From the NCBI GenBank assembly GCA_002726205.1, contig PBSL01000025.1:1-64000 (forward strand): DNA of 64,000 nucleotides. Reading direction: 5' to 3'. The translations under genes and the position numbers were made by a program. This document shows, piece after piece, positions 54,972-64,000 of the stretch. Below the pieces are notes generated by a model. It searched no databases. It was not told the origin of the DNA and was given only the letters and a program-made list of their open reading frames with translations. This DNA comes from Planctomycetaceae bacterium (lineage in GTDB: Bacteria > Planctomycetota > Planctomycetia > Planctomycetales > Planctomycetaceae). How positions within the stretch are numbered: the first letter of the stretch is position 1; the number at the start of each line of letters is the position of its first letter.

Positions 54972-57002
54972 ATGGCTCACGGACTGAATCCCTCTCAGCA
55001 AACCGCCGTCACGACCAGAAACGGCGCCCTGCTGGTCCTGGCCGGTGCCGGCAGCGGCAAGACCCGGGTGATCACCTTTCGGATTGCTCAATTGATTCGC
55101 CAGGGAGTTCCGGCCGACCGCATCCTGGCGGTCACGTTCACCAACAAGGCGGCTCGTGAAATGCGGGAGCGGGCCGAGAGCTTGCTGAAGCAGGTGACAC
55201 CGAAACGAGCGCCTCGTACCGGGTCGAAGAAAACGGCTTCCCAGGGGCCTCACATCTCGACCTTCCATTCCCTGTGTGTCAACATTCTGCGACAGGACAT
55301 CGAGTCGCTCGGTTTTCGGCGGCGGTTCACGATCTATGATCGCTCCGACCAGGAAAGCACCGCGAGAAAGGCGCTAAGGGAAGTCCACTGCCCGACCTCG
55401 GCACTGCGACCTTCGGATCTGCTGTGGCGGATCAGTCGTTGGAAGCGAGACGGTCTACGAGCCGATGCGACGGATGAGACCGCCATTGATGAAAGAGATA
55501 CACTCGCGTCCCGAGCCTACCTGAAGTATGAACTCGCCCTGAGAGCGGCCGGTGCGTTGGATTTCGACGACTTGTTACTGTGCACCGAGGAACTGTTCCG
55601 CGACCATCCCAAGGCCCTGGCCAAGCACCAGCAACGATTCGACCACGTGATGGTCGATGAGTACCAGGACACCAACGCCACCCAGTACCGGATCATCTCC
55701 GCTCTTGTCGCCGGGCACGGCAACCTCTGCGTCGTCGGTGACGATGACCAGTCGATCTATGGCTGGCGGGGCGCGAGGATGGAGAACATCCTGGAGTTCG
55801 ATCGCGAGTTTCCCGACGCGACGATCGTCCATCTGGAAGAAAACTACCGGTGCCGCCCCGAGATCCTGGAACTCGCCAACCGCCTGATCGCCAACAACAC
55901 CGAGCGACGCGACAAGACGCTTCGTGCCGTCCGCCCGGCCGGCAAGCCGCCCCGTTTCCTCGAGCTCGACGACGAGGTCGAAGAGAGCACCTACGTGGCC
56001 CGCGAGATCCGGGCCGCCGCTGACCGCGGACGATTCGCGTACCGGGATGTGGCCATCCTTTTCCGTACCAATGAACAGCCCCGGCTCTTCGAACAGGAAC
56101 TGCGTGCCCACAAGGTGCCCTACGTGCTGATCGGCGGACAGTCATTTTTCGATCGACGCGAGATCCGGGACCTGGTCAGTTACCTGAAGGTGATCGTCAA
56201 CCCCGACGACGAGATGTCGCTGTTGCGGATCATCAATCGTCCGGCCCGCGGCATCGGTGACGGAACCGTCGCCAAGCTGCTCGAGCGGGCCGTCGCCGAG
56301 GGCCAGGCGGTATGGCACGTCCTGCCCCAGGCCACCGAGGCCGGTGAGGTTCCGGCCCGGGCAGCAACGAACATCGGAACTTTCCGCGAGCTGATCGAAC
56401 GATACCGCAAGGCGATGGCCAGCGGTCGAATCGCCGAGAACCTCAAGAGATTGATCCTCGAGATCGAGTATCAGGCCGAGATCAACCGACAATACAAGAC
56501 GCCGCTCGAGCGAATGACACGATGGAATTCCGTCGAGGAACTCGTCAACGCCACCGCCCAGTACGAGAACGGTGCCAGCTCACCCTCGCTTGACGGTTTT
56601 CTCGAGGAGATCGCGCTGACCGACCTGGAAGACGAGAAGGACAAGGACGAGCAACTCAAGAAAAACGCCGTCGCATTGATGACGTTGCACAGCGCCAAGG
56701 GCCTCGAATTTCCGGTGGTCTATCTCGTCGGAATGGAAGAGGGCCTGCTGCCCCACGAGCGATCGATCAAGGACGGACACGCTGCCATCTGCGAAGAACG
56801 CCGATTGGCCTACGTCGGCGTGACCCGGGCGCGGGATTTCCTGACGCTCTCGTGGGCCAAACACCGTACCAAGTGGGGCAAGCAACGCAAGACACAGACA
56901 TCCCGGTTCCTGGCCGAGATGAACGATGGCCCGGTCAGTTTCGACGACGAGTCCGAGCAGAAACCCAAACGCCGACGACGACGTGCCTCTCACTCGAAGT
57001 GA
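54972..57002 (+). CDS. UvrD/Rep family superfamily 1 DNA helicase
   Basis: A 676-residue ATP-dependent 3'-5' helicase. All SF1A motifs are present: LNPSQQTAV (Q motif), AGAGSGKTR (Walker A, residues 24-32), TFTNKAAREM, TFHSLC, VDEYQDTN (Walker B), VGDDDQSIYGWRGA, LEENYRC, TLHSAKGLEFPVVYLVGMEEGLLP and RRLAYVGVTRAR. Length and motif details fit the Rep/PcrA branch, acting in replication restart or nucleotide excision repair. The C-terminus ends with a basic tail (KPKRRRRRASHSK) that may bind DNA or partners. The ATG at 54972 begins right before the conserved Q-motif region; an in-frame ATG at 54814 would add 52 residues without similarity. Confidence 0.92.
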   Translation: MAHGLNPSQQTAVTTRNGALLVLAGAGSGKTRVITFRIAQLIRQGVPADRILAVTFTNKAAREMRERAESLLKQVTPKRAPRTGSKKTASQGPHISTFHSLCVNILRQDIESLGFRRRFTIYDRSDQESTARKALREVHCPTSALRPSDLLWRISRWKRDGLRADATDETAIDERDTLASRAYLKYELALRAAGALDFDDLLLCTEELFRDHPKALAKHQQRFDHVMVDEYQDTNATQYRIISALVAGHGNLCVVGDDDQSIYGWRGARMENILEFDREFPDATIVHLEENYRCRPEILELANRLIANNTERRDKTLRAVRPAGKPPRFLELDDEVEESTYVAREIRAAADRGRFAYRDVAILFRTNEQPRLFEQELRAHKVPYVLIGGQSFFDRREIRDLVSYLKVIVNPDDEMSLLRIINRPARGIGDGTVAKLLERAVAEGQAVWHVLPQATEAGEVPARAATNIGTFRELIERYRKAMASGRIAENLKRLILEIEYQAEINRQYKTPLERMTRWNSVEELVNATAQYENGASSPSLDGFLEEIALTDLEDEKDKDEQLKKNAVALMTLHSAKGLEFPVVYLVGMEEGLLPHERSIKDGHAAICEERRLAYVGVTRARDFLTLSWAKHRTKWGKQRKTQTSRFLAEMNDGPVSFDDESEQKPKRRRRRASHSK

Positions 57003-57031
57003 CCCGGGACAGCGTGATCCAAGGATCCCCC

Positions 57032-57979
57032 ATGACGCGTGCTCCATTCGCCACAGCCGCCGCGATGGCCGTGCTGCTGGGTGGTATCACGCTGACAGCA
57101 GCTGAACCGGCCGCAAAATTCCCGGTGATCGGGTATCTGCCCGAATACCGGGTCGATGGGTTCGACGAGAACATCTGCCGCCAACTCGACGAACTGGTGT
57201 TCTTCTCGATCGAACCTCGAGCCGATGGAACCCTGGACACCAGCCGACTGAAACCCGGAATGATCCGACAACTGGGACTCCTGCGAAAGAAGTACCGGCT
57301 GAAGCTGAGGATCTGCGTCGGCGGTTGGGACCGTTCGCGGGGATTCATCGCCTGTACCGCCAGGGAAGCCTCGCGAGCACGCCTGGTCGGGCAACTGGTC
57401 GCCTTTTGCAGGAGGAATGGTTTTGACGGCGTCGACCTGGACTGGGAACACCCGAAAGGACCAGCCCAGCAGGCGGCCTATACCCGGCTGATCGTTGAAA
57501 CAAAAAAGGCCTTCACTCCACGGCGGCTGTCGTTGACCGCCGCCATCGCGGGCTGGCAGCAACTGCCGCCGGCCGCCTGGCAATCGCTGGACCGTATTCA
57601 CCTGATGTCCTACGACGCAGCGGGGCAGCATTCGACTCTCGCCCAGGCCCGGCAAGACATCGACCGCCTGCGAAAGGCGGGGATCCCGGCCAATCGCATC
57701 TGCCTGGGAGTTCCCTTCTACGGACGGTCACTCGACAAGAAACGTACCGCCTACACCTACGCCGACATCGTCCGCCGTTTTTCACCGAAGCCCACAACCG
57801 ACCAGACCAACGGCGTCTATTTCAACGGCCCCGCGACGATTCGCCACAAGACGCAACTGGCGATCAGCGGGGGCCTGGCCGGCATCAGCATCTGGGAAAT
57901 CGGACAGGACCTGCGGGGTCCGGGTTCCCTGCTGAGCGTGATTGCCGGCTCGGTCAAGCAGCCATCCGGGCGTCCCTGA
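57032..57979 (+). CDS. Glycoside hydrolase family 18 (chitinase-like) protein
   Basis: A 315-residue exported protein (signal peptide AAAMAVLLGGITLTAAEP). The GH18 active-site motif is intact as FDGVDLDWEHP (Asp135, Asp137, Glu139 as the acid/base), with the preceding LRICVGGWD strand and downstream HLMSYDAAG and LGVPFYGRS segments of the TIM barrel. It probably hydrolyses beta-1,4-N-acetylglucosamine links in chitin or peptidoglycan-like glycans; it is on the short side for a full chitinase and has no extra binding domain. AAGGA precedes the ATG. Its stop codon touches the stop of the convergent WD40 gene (TGATCA). Confidence 0.88.
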   Translation: MTRAPFATAAAMAVLLGGITLTAAEPAAKFPVIGYLPEYRVDGFDENICRQLDELVFFSIEPRADGTLDTSRLKPGMIRQLGLLRKKYRLKLRICVGGWDRSRGFIACTAREASRARLVGQLVAFCRRNGFDGVDLDWEHPKGPAQQAAYTRLIVETKKAFTPRRLSLTAAIAGWQQLPPAAWQSLDRIHLMSYDAAGQHSTLAQARQDIDRLRKAGIPANRICLGVPFYGRSLDKKRTAYTYADIVRRFSPKPTTDQTNGVYFNGPATIRHKTQLAISGGLAGISIWEIGQDLRGPGSLLSVIAGSVKQPSGRP

Positions 57980-59377
57980 TCAACGGCCCGGCTTGCCGGC
58001 AACGGATTTCCTGACCGGCACCGGGATCCTTGAAAAGACCCGTTGAACTTTCGGCAAACGATAAACCTCCAACTGGCCGTCCTGGCCACCCACGGCAAGC
58101 AGCGTGGCGTCGCCGTTGAGTGCCACGGAGAAGACCGGAGCACGAACCCCTGTCGCGATCGCGGTTCGCTTGCGATCGGCAATCGAATAGATCCGGACTT
58201 CCGTCGACAGGCCCGCCACGGCGATCGACTTGCGGTTTCCACTCAGGGCGATGTCGATCACCTCGCCGGGTTGCCCCTCGAAGTTCTTGGTGTACTGGTC
58301 ACGGCGCGTGATCGGCTTGGCGCCATTCCCGGCACCGGTCACCGAGACGTTCTGCAGGGCGACGTCGAGCTGGTAACCGATCAGGGTCCGGGCCTTGCCG
58401 GCCGAGACGGCGAACACCCCATCGGTCACCACGCTGGACATCCGCTCCTTGGAGGAATCCACCGTCCGCAGCAGCTTTCCGGTCTCGACACTGGCCACCT
58501 TGGTGGCCTTGTCCCGTCCGGCGGTCACCAGTTTCTTTCCGTCGGGAGTCCAGGCCACGTCAACGACCCAGTCACTGTGCAGTTCGAATCGCCGCACCTT
58601 GGCCTTCGCGTCCAACGGAATCACGTAGACGGCTCCGTCGGCTCCCCCCAGGGCAACCCGTGTGCCGTCGGGTGAAAAGCCACCGCGAAACAGCGTGTCA
58701 TTGCCGACCCGCCTGGCCAGGACCTGTTTCCCATCGGCCACCGCGAACACACAGACCTCCCCGTACCGTGACGGCGTACCGCCGGCAGCCAGCAGAAACT
58801 TGCCATCGGCACTGAACTCGACGTGGTTGATCAAGTCCGAGCGGGTCGGCAGTCGCAGCGGGAGCCCTTTTCCGTCGGCCTGCACGACAACGACCTCGCT
58901 GCGACAGGCACAGGCAATTCGGCTGCCGTCGGGAGAAAAGGCGGTCGAGGTGATCGCGGGCGGAAAAGTGTATTCGCGAGGGATGACGATCCGGGCTTCC
59001 CCGGGCGGCGCGATCTTGTCGACCTCGGCTCCCTGAACAATCCATCGTCGCAGGATCTCGATCTTCGCCGACGACAACGGCGGCCCCTTGGGTGGCATCG
59101 ACGGTTCGTTTCCACCAGTTATCTCGATCAGCAGGCTCTCTTCGGGTTTCCCGGGAACCAGCAATCGCCCCGACTCGCCACCCCGCTGAATCGCCTCGGC
59201 CGTTGTCAACGACAGGCGGCCTCCGGGCTTCTTGCCGCTGTGACAACTCCAGCAGTGCCGCTTGAGAATCGGCCAGACCTGCCTGCGATAGCTGATCGGC
59301 TCGGCTGCGGAAACGGCGCCCGCCGAGAAGCCGACCAGGCTGCAGAGAACGATGGCAAGGCGTGGAGCGGACATCAT
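57980..59377 (-). CDS. PSCyt1 domain plus WD40-type propeller, exported
   Basis: A 465-residue protein with a signal peptide (RLAIVLCSLVGFSAGAVSA), a PSCyt1 domain (heme site HCWSCH, Cys42 to His46; MPPKGPPLS turn) and a C-terminal seven-bladed WD40-like propeller (TAFSPDGSRIACA, VEFSADGKFLLAAGG, GFSPDGTRVALGGADG, VAWTPDGKKLVTAGRD, VALNGDATLLAVGGQDG). Secreted cytochrome/WD40 proteins are a planctomycete speciality, usually next to DUF1549/DUF1553 genes. Its start ATG overlaps the stop of the upstream gene (ATGA at 59374-59377), so translation is coupled. The propeller likely mediates protein or glycan contact. Confidence 0.88.
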   Translation of the reverse strand: MMSAPRLAIVLCSLVGFSAGAVSAAEPISYRRQVWPILKRHCWSCHSGKKPGGRLSLTTAEAIQRGGESGRLLVPGKPEESLLIEITGGNEPSMPPKGPPLSSAKIEILRRWIVQGAEVDKIAPPGEARIVIPREYTFPPAITSTAFSPDGSRIACACRSEVVVVQADGKGLPLRLPTRSDLINHVEFSADGKFLLAAGGTPSRYGEVCVFAVADGKQVLARRVGNDTLFRGGFSPDGTRVALGGADGAVYVIPLDAKAKVRRFELHSDWVVDVAWTPDGKKLVTAGRDKATKVASVETGKLLRTVDSSKERMSSVVTDGVFAVSAGKARTLIGYQLDVALQNVSVTGAGNGAKPITRRDQYTKNFEGQPGEVIDIALSGNRKSIAVAGLSTEVRIYSIADRKRTAIATGVRAPVFSVALNGDATLLAVGGQDGQLEVYRLPKVQRVFSRIPVPVRKSVAGKPGR

Positions 59378-61887
59378 TGCACCAACATGAACTCGCGACT
59401 GTTGAGCAACGCCCACATGAAATCCTGGGCGGCCTCCAATCGCTTGTCTGCATAACTCTTGAAGAAGGCGGCCGAGACCTCCTGTTCCTTCACCGTTGGT
59501 CGCCGGCACAGCGACCAGAGGTACAACTTCTCGACCAATTTCGCGTTATTCTTTTCGGCCTTGACCAACGTGGCCACCCGGCCGGCGGGAGAACTGACCC
59601 GGCTGATGATCGACTTGCCGTTGATGAAATGCAGCGCCTGCAGCATGTTCGACCCGGTATCCCGCTCGCACTCACAAGCCTCCATCCGCTGCGGTTTCCC
59701 GAAGAGCTTGAGGAAATCGCTCTGGATGTTGGCATCCGGCAGTTGCTTGGCCGTGAATCCCGCCGGTGCGCCACCGAAGGCCTCGGGGACGCCGGTCGCC
59801 TGGACCAGGCAATCCAGCAGCGTCTCGGCCGGCAATCGCCGCGGAACGAATCTCGAGAAATTGGCGTCGTCGTGGACATTGGTCGCGTTCGCCTGGCTGC
59901 TGCGCTGGTAGGTCCGCGATTGGACGATCGTCCGCATCAGTCGACGCATGTCATACCCACCAGCGACGAAGTCGGCAGCCAGCGAATCGAGTAACTCGGG
60001 ATTGACCGGCGGATTCGTCGAGCGGAGATCATCGACGGGATCGATGATCCCCCGGTGAAAAAAGTAACTCCAGATCCGGTTGGCCAGGCTGCGGGCAAAA
60101 AACGGGTTGTCCTTGGAAGTCAACCAGCGTGCATAGGACTCGCGACGGTCGACGCCGGCGGCCAATTTCGGTTCCGTGCCGCCCAGGAATCGAGGCGGCT
60201 GGGGCTGCCCGCTGCGAGGATTGAGACCAAAACCGGTCTTCAGGTTGATCACGACCGCCTTGGCGTTGCGAACACCGGGAAGCCTCGCGTCGGTCTTGGT
60301 TCCCACCTGGTTGAAGAAACTGAACAACCCGTAATAGTCCGCTTGTGTCCAGTTCTCGAACGGGTGGGGATGACAACGCGCACACAACATGCGTACGCCG
60401 CAGAACACCTGGGTGGTTCGCTGCAGGGTGTCATGCGTGTCGTTGCTGACGGCGAAAAAAGCCGCCGTCGGGCTGTCGCTGGCTCCTCCCCGTCCCAGCA
60501 ACACCTGCCGCGCGAATTCATCAAGCGGGAGATTCGATTCGACCGCTCCCCGCAACCACTCACGAAACGTGAAGACAGCCGGATCACTGAGTTTGCCACG
60601 GCTGTTCTGCAGCAGGTCGCCCCATTTCAATGACCATTGATCCACGAACTCGCTGCGGCTGAACAGCGTCTCGATCATCTTCGCCCGCTTCGCCGGATCG
60701 CTGTCCGACACGAAGGCGTGCAGTTCCTCGGGCGTCGGCTGGATACCGGCCAGGTCGATCGAAAGCCGCCGCAAGTACGTCGCGTCATCGGCGATCGCCG
60801 AGGGCTTGATATTCAGGGCATTGAGTTTCCGGGTGATGAACCGGTCGACGAGGTTGTCGCTTGGCACCGGGGTCGGCTCGAAATCTTCCCGCGGCTCCAG
60901 CACCAGGAATTCGGCCGTGGCAAAGGTGCGTTCGAACCGTGCCGAGACGGCGGTTTCGCCGAGCATCTCCGCAGAAACCAGCCCCTCGTCGGTGACCGTG
61001 GCGATCTTCTGCGTGTTGACGCTGAAGGTGGTCAACCGCGTCACATCGCGACGGCTGCCATCGGAATAATGCGCTACCACCTGCAGTTGCTGCTGACGGC
61101 GCGGGCCGATCACGACGCGTCGAGGATAAATCGACAGCGAGCGAAACGATGCGGCGTCCTTCTCATCGGGACGGGCGCCTTCCCGGATCCATCCCAGCAT
61201 CAACCGGTGTCTCAGACTGCCCGGCTCGATCAGCGCGCCTCCCTTGTGAGGCACCTCGCCGAGTGGCTTTGTCAGCAAAAGACTGGCGGTTGGATTGTGC
61301 TGGTTGATCCGTCGGCCGAAGAACTCGGCGGTCAGCGACTGGAAATCGGCCACGGGATCCGACCCACGCAACGAGAGCTTGAAGCCGTTCTTGCCCAGGG
61401 AATAGCCGTGACAGGACCCCTGGTTGCAACCGCTCTTGGAGAGCACGGGCATGACATCGTCCCGGAAGCTGTGACGACGCGGTTCGGCGGGGAGCTTCAC
61501 GGTCACCACCACCAGGGCGAACAGCCCCTGGGACTGGACCTCGATCCGGGTGGTCCCGTTGGCAATCGGTTCGATCAATCCCAGGGCACTCACTCTCGCC
61601 ACCTGCTCGTCGGCACAGCGAAACGAGGCCCGCCCGGTCAGGTCGACGGTTTGACCCAGTGGCGTCCGTGCAGAAACGATTAGCGAGTGGGGGCGTCGGC
61701 GATGCGTCAGCTCGACACTTGACGGCTCGACGGTCAACTGGCCGATCAGTCCCGGTGACTCATCGGGCGATTCCGCCTGCAGCGATCCAGACGGCAGCAA
61801 CATCGACAGCAGCAGTATCGACAACCACGACCCACGGTGGAAAATCAACGCCGTCCCTGTCGTGTCGGAGAGTTTCGAGGAGTTCAT
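59374..61887 (-). CDS. Ig-like / DUF1549 / DUF1553 cytochrome-like protein with CX4CH motif
   Basis: An 837-residue exported protein (signal peptide FHRGSWLSILLLSMLLPSGSLQ). A bacterial Ig-like domain (about 48-130) precedes a heme-domain-like segment in which the usual CxxCH is replaced by CNQGSCHG (Cys154, Cys159, His160), followed by LGKNGFKLSLRG. A second Ig-like region (about 250-330) leads to DUF1549 (DRFITRKLNAL, RRLSIDLAGIQPTPEEL, a standard CARCHPHPFE) and DUF1553 (NRIWSYFFHRG, VQSRTYQRSSQAN). This longer Ig-containing subgroup typically has the CX4CH variant. Both ends are coupled to neighbours by ATGA overlaps, so it forms a unit with the PPC and WD40 proteins. Confidence 0.88.
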   Translation of the reverse strand: MNSSKLSDTTGTALIFHRGSWLSILLLSMLLPSGSLQAESPDESPGLIGQLTVEPSSVELTHRRRPHSLIVSARTPLGQTVDLTGRASFRCADEQVARVSALGLIEPIANGTTRIEVQSQGLFALVVVTVKLPAEPRRHSFRDDVMPVLSKSGCNQGSCHGYSLGKNGFKLSLRGSDPVADFQSLTAEFFGRRINQHNPTASLLLTKPLGEVPHKGGALIEPGSLRHRLMLGWIREGARPDEKDAASFRSLSIYPRRVVIGPRRQQQLQVVAHYSDGSRRDVTRLTTFSVNTQKIATVTDEGLVSAEMLGETAVSARFERTFATAEFLVLEPREDFEPTPVPSDNLVDRFITRKLNALNIKPSAIADDATYLRRLSIDLAGIQPTPEELHAFVSDSDPAKRAKMIETLFSRSEFVDQWSLKWGDLLQNSRGKLSDPAVFTFREWLRGAVESNLPLDEFARQVLLGRGGASDSPTAAFFAVSNDTHDTLQRTTQVFCGVRMLCARCHPHPFENWTQADYYGLFSFFNQVGTKTDARLPGVRNAKAVVINLKTGFGLNPRSGQPQPPRFLGGTEPKLAAGVDRRESYARWLTSKDNPFFARSLANRIWSYFFHRGIIDPVDDLRSTNPPVNPELLDSLAADFVAGGYDMRRLMRTIVQSRTYQRSSQANATNVHDDANFSRFVPRRLPAETLLDCLVQATGVPEAFGGAPAGFTAKQLPDANIQSDFLKLFGKPQRMEACECERDTGSNMLQALHFINGKSIISRVSSPAGRVATLVKAEKNNAKLVEKLYLWSLCRRPTVKEQEVSAAFFKSYADKRLEAAQDFMWALLNSREFMLVQ

Positions 61888-64000
61888 CGCGCCACGCTCC
61901 GGGGTATTGGGGGAGCTGGAAGTCGGTTGTCGGTCGTACCGAGAATCAACGTGACCGTCTGGCGTGCCTGAACCACAACCGCTGCCGCCTTGGGATTCGG
62001 AGGACCGCTGACGACAATTGCGAGCTTGTCGATCCGGGCGGCCGCAAACGTCCCGGGCACCTTCAGCGGCAACGTGAACCGCGTCTGTCCCGGCTTGATC
62101 ACAACCTTCGGCGCCGCGATGCCCTTGGGCTGGCCGGCCACCGTCACCGTGACATCTCCAGCAAAGGTCCCGTGCCGAATGATCTCGCCCTGCAATCCCA
62201 CGGTCGCGTCGGCCTTCGGGGACCGTGCGACAAGTACAGCGTCGGCTGAACGCGGGACCAGCTCCAGGGAACGATGCGTCCCGAACCGCTTCACGGGTGT
62301 GAATGATCGGGCGACAGTCGTCTTGTTGTCCAGGCTCCTGAGTTCGGCGAGAACCGCGAGGTCATAATCGGTCAGGTTCAGCCCCGGCGGTGTGACCACA
62401 CTGAAAACGGCATCCCGGGACTGGCCGGCAACGATCCGGCGGAGGGTTTTTACTTTTTCGTCACGATCTCCACGGGCCTTGTCGAGTTGTTTCTTCAATG
62501 CGGCAGTGGCAGCCCCGGGGGCGGCGAGTTTCTTTTCGAGTGCCCGCACGCTCATCCGTGCCTTGAGGGCGGCATCCCATGCCGATTTCGTTGCCGCGGC
62601 CACGGGAATCTCGACGGTGGCCTTGGCACCTCGAATCGCCAACGCCGCGTTGGGTTTGCCCTTGGTCAGGGGCACCTGCTGACTTGTCACCAGGCTCAAG
62701 CGGATCGGTCCGATCGCCTCGGTGCCACGAGACAGCACGATCGGCAATGCCCGATCCTGGCCCTGGTACAGCGGCGTCCCCAATCCGGGAGTCTTCCAGG
62801 AAACACCGATCCCCTCGGCCGGTGGCGGACCACGGGCAACGGCCAGGTCGCCGGCCAGCCAGGGCTGCAGGGACGCGATCGGATGCTTCGTCGTGCGTAC
62901 CGGACGGTGAATGACTTCTTTTGCTCCCACGGAAACACCGACGAGTTCAAAATCATCAAACCCAGCCTGGCCATCCTTGACTGCGGGAATCACGGTGACC
63001 AGGGCACCGGGGGCACCGGCCGGAATCTGTGGCGTCAGCAGTTCAAAGGCACCCGACGCCCTGGAGGCCAACAATCGAATCGCCCCGTTGTAGCCTCGCC
63101 GGGCAACATCCACCCGGAACACGTGCCGTCCCCCGCTCAGGACGTTGTGCGTGCCCTCGGCCACCGTCAACGAAAAATCGGGGCGGGCGGGATCGGTTGT
63201 TCGGCTCACAAGCAGGCGATAAACAAATCGCGAACCGCCTCGACCATGCCGATCGCTGACGAGGGCATCCACCCGGCTGACGCCGGCCGGAACCGTGTAG
63301 TCGATTCGCGAATCCGAGCGAACAGCATCGTCGTTGGTTGCCAGTACGGCTCCAGCAGGTCGCTGCAATTCCAGCATCGAGTCCAGTGGGGTTCCCAGTC
63401 GATCCGCAAACACCTCGAATCGCAGTTTCTCGCCGGCTCGAACAACGACCTGCCATCGATCCGCCTCGCCGCGTTCGAGGATTCGACCACTGGCCGCAGC
63501 AGGAACCGTCGGCAGGATCCTCGCGGCTTTTGCGTCGACCGGCTCGACGATTTCACGAACCCATGAGACCTCGACCCGAGGTCTCAATCCCACAGGGCGA
63601 CTCTTGCCGTTCCAGGCCACGGGAACGAATCCCCTCGCGGTTTTCTCGACGTCGACGACCGACACCGTTTCGGTTCCCGCGGTCCCCAGCAGCAGGACCC
63701 GTGTTTGCTGCCCCCGCGAAACCGATGGCGGAAAGACCAGGTCGGCAGCATCGAACGTGCCGATCGCCAGGCGATAGTCACCCGGGTTCCCCGCCGCATA
63801 CTGCAGGTCGTGCCACTTCACTTCGTAGGCACCATCGGCAGGAAGCCGGGCCGAGATCCGCGTATCACCGGCGAGGTCGGGCCTGGGCAGCGACAAGGCG
63901 AGTTGACGCCCGCGGGCGTTGTACAGGTGCAGCACCGGCTTGATCGTCGAGCCCAGCCGGCGAGCCATCAGGTCGATGGTGACCTGCTGACCGGCCTTGC
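61884..64000 (-). CDS. Partial exported protein with PPC-type (pre-peptidase C-terminal) domains
   Basis: At least 705 residues; the N-terminus lies beyond the window edge, where the frame stays open through the last base. The visible start (GQQVTIDLMARRLGSTIKP then VLHLYNARGRQLA) is a pre-peptidase C-terminal beta-sandwich, and a second copy follows (GEKLRFEVFADRLGTPLDSM, LELQRPAGAVLATNDD). The C-terminal half is a series of beta-rich segments and a Lys/Ala-rich coiled stretch (about 170 residues before the middle of the tail). No protease motif is visible. In planctomycetes such proteins are usually encoded with DUF1549/DUF1553 and WD40 cytochromes, as here, and probably bind polysaccharide. 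The stop overlaps the start of the next gene by four bases. Confidence 0.8.
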   Translation of the reverse strand, partial: KAGQQVTIDLMARRLGSTIKPVLHLYNARGRQLALSLPRPDLAGDTRISARLPADGAYEVKWHDLQYAAGNPGDYRLAIGTFDAADLVFPPSVSRGQQTRVLLLGTAGTETVSVVDVEKTARGFVPVAWNGKSRPVGLRPRVEVSWVREIVEPVDAKAARILPTVPAAASGRILERGEADRWQVVVRAGEKLRFEVFADRLGTPLDSMLELQRPAGAVLATNDDAVRSDSRIDYTVPAGVSRVDALVSDRHGRGGSRFVYRLLVSRTTDPARPDFSLTVAEGTHNVLSGGRHVFRVDVARRGYNGAIRLLASRASGAFELLTPQIPAGAPGALVTVIPAVKDGQAGFDDFELVGVSVGAKEVIHRPVRTTKHPIASLQPWLAGDLAVARGPPPAEGIGVSWKTPGLGTPLYQGQDRALPIVLSRGTEAIGPIRLSLVTSQQVPLTKGKPNAALAIRGAKATVEIPVAAATKSAWDAALKARMSVRALEKKLAAPGAATAALKKQLDKARGDRDEKVKTLRRIVAGQSRDAVFSVVTPPGLNLTDYDLAVLAELRSLDNKTTVARSFTPVKRFGTHRSLELVPRSADAVLVARSPKADATVGLQGEIIRHGTFAGDVTVTVAGQPKGIAAPKVVIKPGQTRFTLPLKVPGTFAAARIDKLAIVVSGPPNPKAAAVVVQARQTVTLILGTTDNRLPAPPIPRSVAR

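Overview
The window is GC-rich bacterial DNA that looks like a member of the Planctomycetota. The evidence is protein content: secreted DUF1501/DUF1552 proteins with twin-arginine-like leaders, planctomycete cytochrome proteins (PSCyt1/DUF1549/DUF1553 and DUF1587/1592/1588/1585), a DUF6797 protein, PQQ-propeller, FG-GAP, RTX and LEPR-like surface proteins, sialidases and a sulfatase. I found no rRNA, tRNA, insertion sequence, prophage or CRISPR array. Coding density is very high, and only one gap (22242-22704) exceeds 300 bases.

Layout. 1-8200: tail of a CocE/NonD hydrolase, a sialidase, a 1.2-kDa-residue-scale (about 1200 aa) RTX plus beta-helix surface protein, a small lipoprotein and a divergent FG-GAP protein. 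8211-11075 (minus): an ActP-like symporter with its DUF485 partner, and a membrane-anchored protein. 11231-15874 (plus): an Mre11/Rad50-like nuclease-ATPase pair of YhaO/YhaN type, then a class III aminotransferase. 16030-22241: a DUF1501 protein facing a minus-strand run of VOC protein, SDR, SMP-30-like hydrolase, amidase and sialidase. 22705-29626 (minus): a four-gene run of DUF1592-type cytochrome, DUF1552 protein, pentapeptide-repeat protein ending in a CxxCH motif, and a lipoprotein, followed by a strong intrinsic terminator. 29751-34824 (plus): an Nramp-like transporter carrying EF-hand-like loops, a fused E1 alpha-beta 2-oxoacid dehydrogenase and its E2. 34962-53500 (plus): DUF1501, PQQ/LamG/Rossmann fusion, PSD1 cytochrome, DUF1501, tagaturonate epimerase, a 1677-residue pentaheme fusion and a sulfatase. 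53514-57979: a CE15-type glucuronoyl esterase (minus), a UvrD/Rep helicase and a GH18 protein (plus). 57980-64000 (minus): WD40/PSCyt1 protein, DUF1549/1553 protein and a partial PPC-domain protein, translationally coupled by ATGA overlaps.

Taken together, much of the window encodes exported proteins for attacking complex, probably sulfated and uronic-acid-containing polysaccharides (sulfatase, CE15, GH18, sialidases, tagaturonate epimerase) alongside secreted c-type cytochrome-like proteins whose biochemical role is poorly known. The housekeeping component is small: DNA repair (YhaN/YhaO-like, UvrD-like), acetate or short-acid uptake, metal transport and a 2-oxoacid dehydrogenase without an E3 in view.

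The observations I consider most worth a second look are the calcium-loop insertion in the Nramp transporter, the signal-peptide-bearing PQQ/LamG/methyltransferase-like fusion, the heme-motif pentapeptide protein in a conserved-looking four-gene run, the membrane hairpin in the Rad50-like ATPase, and a terminator-ended transcript candidate in the one real intergenic gap.
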